Source: a virus. Taken from it: a stretch of 26,329 bases of DNA. The notes below the pieces were generated by a model. The model had not been told where the DNA came from. It did no database searches and was given only the letters and a program-made list of their open reading frames with translations. Each line of letters opens with the position of its first letter. Within the stretch, counting starts at the first letter, position 1. The translations under genes were made by a program, and so were the position numbers. Location of the stretch: the IMG/VR virus record IMGVR_UViG_3300033156_000310, positions 1 to 26,329 of that record; one strand, given 5' to 3'. Below, in pieces: positions 15,297 to 21,859 of this stretch.

Positions 15297-15353
15297 CTGT
15301 TGTGCATAATCACGTTAAGACGACTATGAACAACAGACTACTATTTCTTAACG
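15297..15353 (-). ncRNA. Candidate pseudoknot in the HNH leader
   Basis: Stem CGTTAAGA (15346-15353) with TCTTAACG (15313-15320), and from its loop CTGTTGT (15330-15336) with ACAACAG (15297-15303). All three loops are 9 nt, so both stems can form together as an H-type pseudoknot. It ends 27 nt before the HNH start. A short hairpin TTCTG/CAGAA follows. No known RNA family recognised. Confidence 0.45.
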
Positions 15354-15376
15354 ATTTGAAAAAATAACTACATCGT

Positions 15377-15446
15377 ATCCTTTAACTTCTCTTACCAATT
15401 TGGACAGTAAGGGTAAGAGTATACCGTCCAAATAAACTTAAAGGAT
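15377..15446 (-). ncRNA. Structured RNA with competing stems between MCP and HNH genes
   Basis: Outer stem ATCCTTTAA/TTAAAGGAT (15438-15446 with 15377-15385) encloses two stems: ATTTGGACGGT (15423-15433) with ACTGTCCAAAT (15398-15408), and CTCTTACC (15412-15419) with GGTAAGAG (15389-15396). The inner two cross and share a one-base connector, so they should be mutually exclusive. The rest of the gap (15447-15507) holds a weak 6-bp hairpin and nothing else. Confidence 0.5.
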
Positions 15447-15507
15447 TATTGATTTGTTCTGTTCACACGTAAATCAAACGCGGATTCTTAGTCAATTTTT
15501 TTTGAAG

Positions 15508-17019
15508 TTAAACAATCGAGCTCCATCCCTTGCGCCAGTCCCCCCACAAAATTTCCGTTTTTGTTATATGTGAAAAATTTCACAAAGTTAAGTCATTTCT
15601 GCTTAACTCTGAACGTTAGTGCTTCATTTTTTTAAGGTATATAGCACACTTACCTTATTGAACAAAAATTTGTCAATATTATTTTTCCGTTCAGTCCAGA
15701 CTATACCTTGTACTTTTTTAAAAAGTACCTCTCCGTCTAGTCGTTACACTTTCAAAAGCAAATTGCTTAAGCTTAGCTCGGGATTGTCCTCATTATAAAT
15801 AAATTTTTCAATTTATTTAATAAGGAGTTTCCCCGAATTTGAAGAGTAAGGGCAAAAAAATTACCCCTCCAATCGATCGATTTTGTTACTACTTTATTTA
15901 CATAAAGCGGATAAGTCATTTCTGCTTATCTCCACACGTCGCCGCGTGGACCAGACTATCCCATCATCCATTTCTGGATGTTCGAATTATAGTCGTTGAA
16001 CCTTCCTGAATTTTTCAGGCTTGGCTGCAGATTGTCTGCAATCTTCCGTTGTTACCATTTAGGTAGGAAGATATACTCAGAGTTTCCCGCAATTTATCGA
16101 ATTTTATCATTATGAATTGCTTCATAATGCGGCAAATTTGTCTACCGTAGTATAGCTTCTTGCGCATAAACGCAGATTCTGTGTTTGAGGTTAATGAAGA
16201 GAAGACAGGTTTCTTTCGCATCTGTAGAATCAATGGTTTGATTACTCCACGAGTGTCAAACAGGTACCAGTTATTAGCATCTGTAAGATACTCAGAAATC
16301 AAGAGATCTAACGAACCTTTCAGAACGTTGGTTGCCATCTTATTCGTGGTAGTACCTTCCTCTGGATAGAACTGTGAGTTCAATAACTCTTTAGCAGTCC
16401 ATTCAAGATCAGGCGGTACAGTCAACAAATTTGGCTTTGTGCCAGCAGGTTTGCCTTTGTCATTCTTGAATTTTCGCATTGCCGTAATAGCAGCACGAAG
16501 TCCAGAAACGCCTAAAGCATCAGTGCCTTCATTTGCTTGTGTACCCGATTCTCCTTCTGTATGATCTGTTGCAAAGTACGCTTTGCCATCATAACACGAA
16601 AGAGTCACACCATCATAAATAGTGCCCGCTGTTCCCGATGTGCTAGTCCCTTGAGCAATCAATGTGAAAGCCATTTCACCAAAAAATCGCACAGCTTCAG
16701 TAGCAAGTTCTTTTACACGAATTTCAATTTGTCCATATTGGTCGTCATCGATCGCATTTTTGTCAACAGCAATTGAAGATTCAAAATCTCTATTAGCAAT
16801 AGAGAAATTGTGCTCCAACATACCTTGAGGAATACGTTCATCTTTCCATTCGTGCATTTTTGGAACTCCACCAAGCCATGGATATGTTTCAGAACTCTTT
16901 GATGATCCAATTTGCGATGCTAGTTTTGCGTATTCTTTATCAGCTGTTTCGTACGCTTTCATGAACTCTGTTCGCATTCCAGCAAGTAATAACTTCGGAA
17001 TATCACCTTTATTAAGCAT
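15508..17019 (-). CDS. Major capsid protein, Mu gpT-like, split by two group I introns
   Basis: Proposed exons (minus strand): 17019-16144, 15877-15863, and 15555-15508, giving 312 residues, close to Mu gpT. Mu gpT hallmarks: SSKSSETYPWLGGVPKMHEW near 40-59, IANRDFESSIAVDKNAIDDDQYG near 75-97 and SCYDGKAYFATDHTEGESG in mid-protein. Unspliced reading departs from the family after KKLYYG and runs 45 residues into intron sequence. Spliced, the tail becomes IDWRG then EILWGDWRKGWSSIV. Both exon joins are in phase 0. It forms the icosahedral shell. Preceded by the DUF2190-type gene with 3 nt between them. Family call is firm; splice sites are read from conserved features and not tested. Confidence 0.85.
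15556..15862 (-). ncRNA. Group I intron 2 of the capsid gene (307 nt)
   Basis: P1: exon AGGGGU pairs with the guide GCCCUU, leaving the U-G pair at the 5' splice site. The core has TTCGGGGAAACTCC and ACAATCCCGAGCTAAGC (P4-P6), AACGACTA with TATAGTC (P7), a GTACTTTTTAAAAAAGTAC hairpin (P8), then several P9 hairpins including TAAGCAGAAATGACTTA (15589-15605) and TGTGAAA/TTTCACA. Ends AACAAAAACG with terminal G. No reading frame inside. Confidence 0.85.
15878..16143 (-). ncRNA. Group I intron 1 of the capsid gene (266 nt)
   Basis: P1: exon end CGGU plus AGA pairs with TTTGCCG around a CAAA loop. P2 is a perfect 9-bp hairpin CATTATGAA/TTCATAATG (16108-16129). The core has AATTGCGGGAAACTC and CAATCTGCAGCC, then GACTAT (15989-15994) with ATAGTC (15954-15959) as P7 and ATCCA/TGGAT as P8. 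P9 elements include TCCACGC/CGTGTGGA, TAAGCAGAAATGACTTA (15912-15928) and CTTTAT/ATAAAG. Ends AACAAAATCG. No reading frame inside. Confidence 0.88.
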
Positions 17020-17022
17020 ATT

Positions 17023-17433
17023 TTATTTAGCAGCTAAGTCGATTCTCAACTTAATGTTTGAAGAATCAACAATGTCTACACAATAACCAGCTAAAATTGA
17101 ATTTGTCGAACTAGTATCTACAGCGTTGTCGTCTCGAATATACATTGCTACACCAAGATCTGTTTGAACAGCTGTTGGCTTAGGTATTTGATACACTCCT
17201 GTTTTGTACACTCGTACAGAAATATCTCCATCAGAACCACTTGAGTTGTCAGCTTTCTCGACAGCGATGCCAAGAAAAGTATAACTACCTGCGTTTGATC
17301 CTGGTGAGGCATAACCTGTGCCTTTATCAACTACTATTGCACCTTTGTATATCGTTGCAGACTCTTTGACTTTAACATCAATGATCTCACCATCTTGTCG
17401 TTTTGCTTCAAAATTATCAGATAATGCAGTCAT
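17023..17433 (-). CDS. DUF2190-family capsid accessory/decoration protein
   Basis: 136 residues. EIIDVKVKESATIYKGAIVVDKGTGYASPG, then FLGIAVEKADNSSGSDGDISVRVYKTGVYQI and a beta-rich C-terminus match the DUF2190 family, small proteins that trimerise on capsids in several phages. Gly/Ser rich loop in mid-protein. It is placed directly between the protease and the major capsid gene, the usual site for capsid decoration or head-stabilising proteins. Secure as a family, role inferred. Confidence 0.83.
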   Translation of the reverse strand: MTALSDNFEAKRQDGEIIDVKVKESATIYKGAIVVDKGTGYASPGSNAGSYTFLGIAVEKADNSSGSDGDISVRVYKTGVYQIPKPTAVQTDLGVAMYIRDDNAVDTSSTNSILAGYCVDIVDSSNIKLRIDLAAK

Positions 17434-17481
17434 TTAATTTTTAATGTGCTAGTTAATTTGAATTGAATATTCAAATTTCGG

Positions 17482-20193
17482 TTAAAAAATTGTTTCTTTC
17501 ATTTCATCTTCTTCTTTTTTCAATTCCTGTGCATGTGTCCAAGATTCCTTTGCGTCCTCGTCAGATAAACCTAATTTATCTTTAAAGAAGCTTTTTGCAT
17601 CCTTTGGCATTTCACCAGAAGTCTTGTTGACAGGAGCTGAATCATTTACATCAGTTCCTTTTTCTTCGAAATCAACTATTTTCGGTTGTGCATCTAAGAA
17701 GTTTTTCATGACTTCGTGAAGATCGACCTTTTTGTCATCACTAAAATCAAGCGCTTTCTTAGAAGCAAACAATTTAATGAAGGCTTCCTTTTGAGCAGGA
17801 ATAATTTTGCCCTGCTTCAGGTACTCTTCATACGTATTCTGTGCCTCTGCTAAGTCAACCTTAGCATCGGACTGAACATCTTCATCTTCTTTAGACTTTT
17901 TAACCTCTAAAGAAGAATCAGATAATTGTTTTGCCATTTCTGCTTTGCATGTTTTTACTGCTTCAGCAAATTTTTTGCCAGCTTTCAGTTGTTTCTTCAT
18001 GCAATCAGCATATTTTGATTTGTCGATATTTTTTTCATATTCAGATTTTACAATGTCTTCGTCTTTTCCATCATCGACCATTTTCTTGATGCATTCGTTT
18101 AAAGAAGCATCAAGAGATTTGTTAATTTCTTCATCCGAAACTTCTTCTGGTGTTTCAGTATCTACTTTTTCATCCTCTTTAATGTCTTCTTTCTTTTCTT
18201 CTGTCTCGTCTTCTTTCTTTTCAGTGTCATCTACGATAGGATCTTCTTTTTTCTCTTCAGTAGAAATTTCGTCTTCTTTATTAATTTCCATAGATAATTC
18301 AATTAATTTATTTTTAATATTTGTAATTTCTTCTTTAAGTGATAATGCAGTATCCTCAAACTGAAGAACGGGTCGACCTACAAAGTCTTCAGATAAAGGG
18401 ATAAACCCTTGCATTCCCTTAATATATGGTTCCTGCACAAGTGCTGCATGCAACATAGTAGGTCCCACAAATTTATTAGACGTTTTCACTAAATAATTTG
18501 GATCGATACTAGCAGAAACGCATTTAATTAATCCGTCTTTTATTTTTTTCGCGATTGTCTTATCTTTGACTTCAATTATAGCATCTAATCCTTTATCAGT
18601 CTGGATCAAGTCAACAACATTGCCTGTATTTTTCGAAGGGTCATTCGTATGTGTCAATGGAACTGACACATTTTCGATAACTTTTTCTTTGAAGTTGTCT
18701 ACTATTTTTCCTACTAAATCTTTTGTGATTTCCAGCACTCCTTTTTCTGCATCCCAATGATACCATTTACCAAACTTTAAAACTTGTTTCCGAAATGTGT
18801 CACCATCCTTTAATTCAATATTCGTTGTAGAGTTAAGTTGATATATTGGTCTGTTTTCAGAAACGTCATCAAAGTTATATGTATGAATTTCATCTGACAA
18901 AGTTTCTTCTTTTGTGGTCTGCATAAATTTTATTGCATTTTCAATTATTTCTTTTTCTTCATCAGATAACTTTCCTGCTAACACTTGAAGATTTCCAATA
19001 ATTGCATCATCTTCATCTTCTAATAATTCATATGATACTTTTTTTTCAGGAACTTTCTTGTCAAATTGTTTATAATGTTGAGCAAGATGATTATATGTCG
19101 CATCAATTTCTTCAGCTGGTATGTTTGTTTTGCCTTTAATGCCAAGCAATTCCGTCATTGCTTTTGCGACGCCTTGCCAAACAACTACTAAATTACCGTC
19201 TTTCACAGTGTGATGCTGCAATTTATAACCATCTATGCTTTTCGTGTTGTTCGGGTCACACCACGCAAAAGCTTCTTGATATTTACTCCAATCAATTGTG
19301 TCATTATTGCCAGAACCATCTGAACTAGCATAAATAGCAATTTCATTTTTTTCAGAAGCAGACCATTCTTCTAAAACATCTGCAATAGGAGATTTTTCAA
19401 TAGTTTCCTCTTCTAATGAATCGACAAGATTTTGAATACCTTCTTTAATTTCTCTTGCTGTTCGTGTTCCTGCAATGTCTTTTAATTTTTCTAATATGTT
19501 CATATTTTGATTTTTTGAAGTGTACGCATCAACTGCAACAGCTTCATTATTTGCTGGCACAGAAACTAATGATACTTCAACGAATTTAATTTTATTAATT
19601 TGATAAACACCATTTGAAATTTGTTCTTCTTCAATTACACGTCCACTAATTGACCATTTGCTAATAATTCCTTCGGTGACCTTAGTCCAAATATCCTTTT
19701 CTGTTTTTGATAAAATTACTTTGATCAATAAACCTTTGTCATCAACTTCTGTATCGATCACCTTGCCAATAGGTCTATTTGAATCATGATTGAAAAGAAC
19801 AGTAGAATATTTCACGAAATCGTTTTTTGCTCCGAGCAGAGCGTCTTTAGTGATTTGATCATTTCCCGTATCAACATCAAATGTTGAAGCATATCCCCAA
19901 ACAATCCAATCTCCTTTATTCTCTTCTGTTTTCGTTACTGAATTCTGGAAAGTTCTTTTTTTATATTCACTCAACTCCTTCTTTTTTATCTTCACCCATT
20001 TGTTTCCAACTTTTTTGTAAAGTTTCTTCCATTGAGTCCATGCTATTGCTATTGCGTTTTTAATGCCTGGCTTATTTTTAACAGCATCGTAAATTTCTGC
20101 AAGTTTATTTATTTGAGCAAGTGTCATAGGAGCTCCTTCTGCATGAGTTGGAAATCCATTGTCTTTCGCTGAATTGATTGATACGTATGGCAT
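17482..20193 (-). CDS. Prohead protease polyprotein: HK97-type and Mu gpI-type protease domains plus scaffold
   Basis: 903 residues. About 1-60: ChaB-like SINSAKDNGFPT and AIAWTQWKKLYKK module. About 85-225: HK97/XkdF-type prohead protease (U35) with His136 in VLFNHD and Ser181/183 in SISGRV. About 275-385: a phage domain with WSKYQEAFAW, YKLQHHTV, VVVWQGVAKAMTELLG and YNHLAQHYKQF. About 435-600: Mu gpI-type protease with PLTHTNDPSKNTG (His515) and CVSASIDPNY (Ser560/562). From about 636: a very acidic Glu/Lys/Asp stretch, then charged helices with SYxDC-like Cys pairs, as in scaffold tails. It should cut itself and the capsid assembly. Two complete protease-like domains in one chain is unusual; one may be inactive. 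Confidence 0.85.
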   Translation of the reverse strand: MPYVSINSAKDNGFPTHAEGAPMTLAQINKLAEIYDAVKNKPGIKNAIAIAWTQWKKLYKKVGNKWVKIKKKELSEYKKRTFQNSVTKTEENKGDWIVWGYASTFDVDTGNDQITKDALLGAKNDFVKYSTVLFNHDSNRPIGKVIDTEVDDKGLLIKVILSKTEKDIWTKVTEGIISKWSISGRVIEEEQISNGVYQINKIKFVEVSLVSVPANNEAVAVDAYTSKNQNMNILEKLKDIAGTRTAREIKEGIQNLVDSLEEETIEKSPIADVLEEWSASEKNEIAIYASSDGSGNNDTIDWSKYQEAFAWCDPNNTKSIDGYKLQHHTVKDGNLVVVWQGVAKAMTELLGIKGKTNIPAEEIDATYNHLAQHYKQFDKKVPEKKVSYELLEDEDDAIIGNLQVLAGKLSDEEKEIIENAIKFMQTTKEETLSDEIHTYNFDDVSENRPIYQLNSTTNIELKDGDTFRKQVLKFGKWYHWDAEKGVLEITKDLVGKIVDNFKEKVIENVSVPLTHTNDPSKNTGNVVDLIQTDKGLDAIIEVKDKTIAKKIKDGLIKCVSASIDPNYLVKTSNKFVGPTMLHAALVQEPYIKGMQGFIPLSEDFVGRPVLQFEDTALSLKEEITNIKNKLIELSMEINKEDEISTEEKKEDPIVDDTEKKEDETEEKKEDIKEDEKVDTETPEEVSDEEINKSLDASLNECIKKMVDDGKDEDIVKSEYEKNIDKSKYADCMKKQLKAGKKFAEAVKTCKAEMAKQLSDSSLEVKKSKEDEDVQSDAKVDLAEAQNTYEEYLKQGKIIPAQKEAFIKLFASKKALDFSDDKKVDLHEVMKNFLDAQPKIVDFEEKGTDVNDSAPVNKTSGEMPKDAKSFFKDKLGLSDEDAKESWTHAQELKKEEDEMKETIF

Positions 20194-20219
20194 ACGATAA
20201 TTATTATGTATTATGTACT

Positions 20220-20249
20220 ATTGTAATATATTTTTTTGACCTTGTACAA
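20220..20249 (-). promoter_or_regulatory. Possible promoter of the head operon
   Basis: TTGTAC (20244-20249), 18-bp spacer, TACAAT (20220-20225) on the minus strand, ahead of the protease start at 20193. Moderate match to sigma70. Between this and 20356 the gap (20250-20355) holds an A/T-rich stretch with a weak CTGG/CCAG hairpin and no other signal. Confidence 0.35.
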
Positions 20250-20355
20250 ATATGTCATTTGATGATCGCGAGATATATTCTTTAGAATTCTGGCAGAAAA
20301 AAAATAAAAAGTTATCGTTTTTCCAGAGGTTTTAAGAAAATTTTTGCTATATATA

Positions 20356-20397
20356 TTAGTCTTGTTAATTTAGTCTTGTTAATTTAGTCTTGTTACT
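20356..20397. repeat. Three 14-bp iteron-like direct repeats
   Basis: TTAGTCTTGTTAAT occurs in tandem at 20356, 20370 and 20384, the last copy ending in a variant. They lie between the winged-helix gene and the head operon promoter region. Tandem repeats next to a winged-helix protein resemble a replication origin or an operator array. Confidence 0.8.
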
Positions 20398-20433
20398 GGA
20401 CTATTATAGTCCTACCCCGGACTATTATAGTCC
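20398..20433. promoter_or_regulatory. Twin 15-bp palindromes, operator-like
   Basis: GGACTATTATAGTCC at 20398-20412 and again at 20419-20433, 21 bp apart, that is two turns of DNA. Each is a perfect palindrome apart from its central base. They lie adjacent to the iterons. Identical palindromes spaced by full turns suit dimeric repressors. In RNA each could form a hairpin. Confidence 0.7.
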
Positions 20434-20441
20434 TACCTAAT

Positions 20442-20862
20442 TTACATATTTTGTTTAAGATTACACCAAGTATCCTTAGGTACTTTTTTCCAGTGTTTTT
20501 TGTGCAATAATCGATATATGTTATGAGAACCATCTGTTCGTTCAACTGATATAATATTCAATTGTTCTAATATTTTTATACCTCTTTTAACTTTGTCTAA
20601 AGATATTCCCATTTCTAATGCAATATGTTTTCGACCTGGGAAAGCTTTTTTCGTTTTGCTATTAGCATGACGTTTTAATGCTATATACAACAAATTTAGC
20701 ATATTTGTCTATAAAATCATTATCAATCATAAAGTAATGACCAATACTTTCATCAATTACAATTGATGGGTTATTGTAATTAATTACTTTTCTTTTTACT
20801 TTTTTTGTTTTGTTTGTTTTTTCAAAATTGTCCATAAATTGATCTATATTATCTATATTCAT
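20442..20862 (-). pseudogene. Winged-helix replication-initiator-like protein, frameshifted
   Basis: Two overlapping frames make one protein. The first (20662-20862) has a charged N-terminus and ends IVIDESIGHYFMIDNDFIDKYAK, then shifts out of frame. The second (20442-20702) continues LLYIALKRHANSKTKKAFPG, RKHIALEMGISLDKVKRGIKI (recognition helix) and VERTDGSHNIYRLLHKKHWKK. This is the layout of HTH_36-type replication or regulatory proteins. A one-base shift near 20690-20700 would join them. It may be a mutation, a sequencing error or programmed shifting; no classical slippery heptamer is evident. Alternatively the second frame starts from its own ATG at 20702. Confidence 0.6.
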
Positions 20863-20899
20863 ATATTTTTTGTTATATTAATTAAATTTGAACGATGAC

Positions 20900-21181
20900 C
20901 TATTTATTTGTAGTTATTTTGTATGTCAATGTAATAATTTGACATTTGCCTTTTTGCTTTTCAATAGTAATATGTTCATTTGCTTTTAAACAATTTAACC
21001 ATTTTTTGATATTTACTTTAGTAGTATTACATTTTTTTGCAAAAATGCTTTCAGATTGAAAACACTGTCCATTCATGTTAACTATATCAATAATAATTGC
21101 AAATAATTTTTTTGTACCTATTGATATATTTTTATACTTTTGTATTTCTGTTTTTAAAAACTCTTTTTCTCTTGTTGTCAT
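20900..21181 (-). CDS. Winged-helix DNA-binding protein
   Basis: 93 residues. A charged N-terminal helix, then SIGTKKLFAIIIDIVNMNGQ, SIFAKKCNTTKVNIKKWLNCLK (helix-turn-helix) and ITIEKQKGKCQIITLTYKI (wing). It shares its plan with the broken gene at 20442-20862 and may regulate the same region or initiate replication. Lies behind a good promoter and a long hairpin leader. Function in phage control is inferred. Confidence 0.7.
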   Translation of the reverse strand: MTTREKEFLKTEIQKYKNISIGTKKLFAIIIDIVNMNGQCFQSESIFAKKCNTTKVNIKKWLNCLKANEHITIEKQKGKCQIITLTYKITTNK

Positions 21182-21199
21182 ATTAGATTTTTTTAAAAA

Positions 21200-21283
21200 A
21201 ACTCTTTTAGCAAAGATCCTAGATCCTTAGCCATGAAATATAACGACGAATTTCGTTGGATCAGGATCTTTTCTAAAAAAGTT
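21200..21283 (-). other. Long imperfect hairpin in the winged-helix gene leader
   Basis: Segments pair outward to inward: AACT/AGTT, TTTTAG/CTAAAA, AAAGATCCT (21212-21220)/AGGATCTTT (21263-21271), and GATCC (21222-21226)/GGATC (21258-21262), about 24 pairs with one-base bulges. The 31-base loop has an inner ACGAA/TTCGT hairpin. It could be a leader structure, an attenuator, or a DNA cruciform. Outside it the 21182-21386 gap holds the promoter below. Confidence 0.65.
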
Positions 21284-21329
21284 CTTTGACGTTATTTATA
21301 AATGTGGCTAAACATTATTTGTATTTTGT

Positions 21330-21358
21330 ATTATACTAACAATAATCTACTATGTAAA
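21330..21358 (-). promoter_or_regulatory. Sigma70 promoter of the winged-helix gene
   Basis: TTTACA (21353-21358), 17-bp spacer, TATAAT (21330-21335) on the minus strand; 5/6 and 6/6 matches at optimal spacing. Transcription would begin about 140 nt before the gene at 21181 and include the long hairpin. Confidence 0.65.
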
Positions 21359-21359
21359 C

Positions 21360-21376
21360 TTATAGTAAGAGTCAAG
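21360..21376. repeat. 17-bp inverted repeat flanking the 109-residue gene, copy 1
   Basis: TTATAGTAAGAGTCAAG here; its exact reverse complement lies at 21736-21752 on the other side of the gene at 21387-21716. In the transcript the two could pair 5' to 3' end. They could also be terminal repeats of a tiny mobile unit. Confidence 0.75.
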
Positions 21377-21386
21377 AGTTAATTAT

Positions 21387-21716
21387 TTATTTCTCAAAAT
21401 TCCAGGTGGGTAATTCATCTGTTCCAGGGTTATTTGGAGTAGCTCCTTCTATATATTTTTTTCTATCTTCTGGTAGTGTTTCGGGACAATACTTTGTACA
21501 ATAATCAAAAATAATATATCTCATTGCACCACTTGGTCTTCCGAGATAAAATTTATCTTTAATTAAATCTTTAACTCCTTTTCTTTGTTCTTTATCGCTG
21601 ATAGATGCATCAACGATTGTTAATATTTGTCCGAGAAATCTTTTACTTATTTCCTCATAATTCTCTTGCAAATATCCATTTAACTGATAAATTGGTTTTA
21701 ACTTTGCTTGACTCAT
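21387..21716 (-). CDS. Hypothetical phage protein
   Basis: 109 residues, not recognised. A mixed helix pattern with ILTIVDASISDKEQRKGVKDLIKDKFY in the middle and FDYCTKYCPETLPEDRKKYIEGA near the C-terminus, which ends in PTWNFEK. No metal-binding or enzyme motifs other than two Cys four residues apart. It has a good ribosome site (AAAGGA eight bases before the ATG) and is bracketed by the 17-bp inverted repeats. May be a small regulatory or assembly protein; no stronger claim is justified. Confidence 0.65.
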   Translation of the reverse strand: MSQAKLKPIYQLNGYLQENYEEISKRFLGQILTIVDASISDKEQRKGVKDLIKDKFYLGRPSGAMRYIIFDYCTKYCPETLPEDRKKYIEGATPNNPGTDELPTWNFEK

Positions 21717-21735
21717 TTGATTTTTCCTTTCTTGA

Positions 21736-21752
21736 CTTGACTCTTACTATAA
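21736..21752. repeat. 17-bp inverted repeat flanking the 109-residue gene, copy 2
   Basis: CTTGACTCTTACTATAA, exact reverse complement of 21360-21376. It sits in the leader of the 109-residue gene, upstream of its ribosome site. Confidence 0.75.
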
Positions 21753-21759
21753 ATTTGCA

Positions 21760-21843
21760 TTATGTGTCAAGAGGCCACCAACATTTTTTACAATGTTTAT
21801 TACAATCTGGGTTAAGTGTCCCACAACGTTTGCATGTTTTCAT
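21760..21843 (-). CDS. Tiny zinc-ribbon protein (27 residues)
   Basis: ATG at 21843 gives a 27-residue frame with KTCKRCG, then CNKHCKKCWW: five Cys in a CxxC...CxxxCxxC pattern. It is too short to be convincing by length alone, but the Cys spacing is that of short phage zinc-ribbon proteins. No good ribosome site. It fills most of the gap between the genes at 21716 and 21860. Confidence 0.5.
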   Translation of the reverse strand: MKTCKRCGTLNPDCNKHCKKCWWPLDT

Positions 21844-21859
21844 ATTTTTTACTTTAATA

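Noticed and set aside
15270-15507. A third group I intron carrying the HNH gene
   Set aside because: No P4/P7-type core (GGGAAA with a matching GACTA/TAGTC pair) is present, and the capsid frame already ends at 15508.
15270-15507. HEARO/IscB guide RNA
   Set aside because: The adjacent HNH protein lacks the RuvC-split layout of IscB and matches NUMOD3/HNH_3 instead; the structure is not a visible match.
15508-16143. Group II intron
   Set aside because: No domain V-like hairpin and no GTGYG start or AY end; group I core pairs fit instead.
16015-16143. Capsid C-terminal residues after KKLYYG as coding
   Set aside because: They are the intron 5' part, including the P2 hairpin and P4 core, and do not resemble gpT ends.
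17945-18364. 139-residue plus-strand frame rich in Ser and Phe
   Set aside because: It is the antisense of the Glu/Lys/Asp-rich scaffold region; low-complexity opposite frames stay open by composition.
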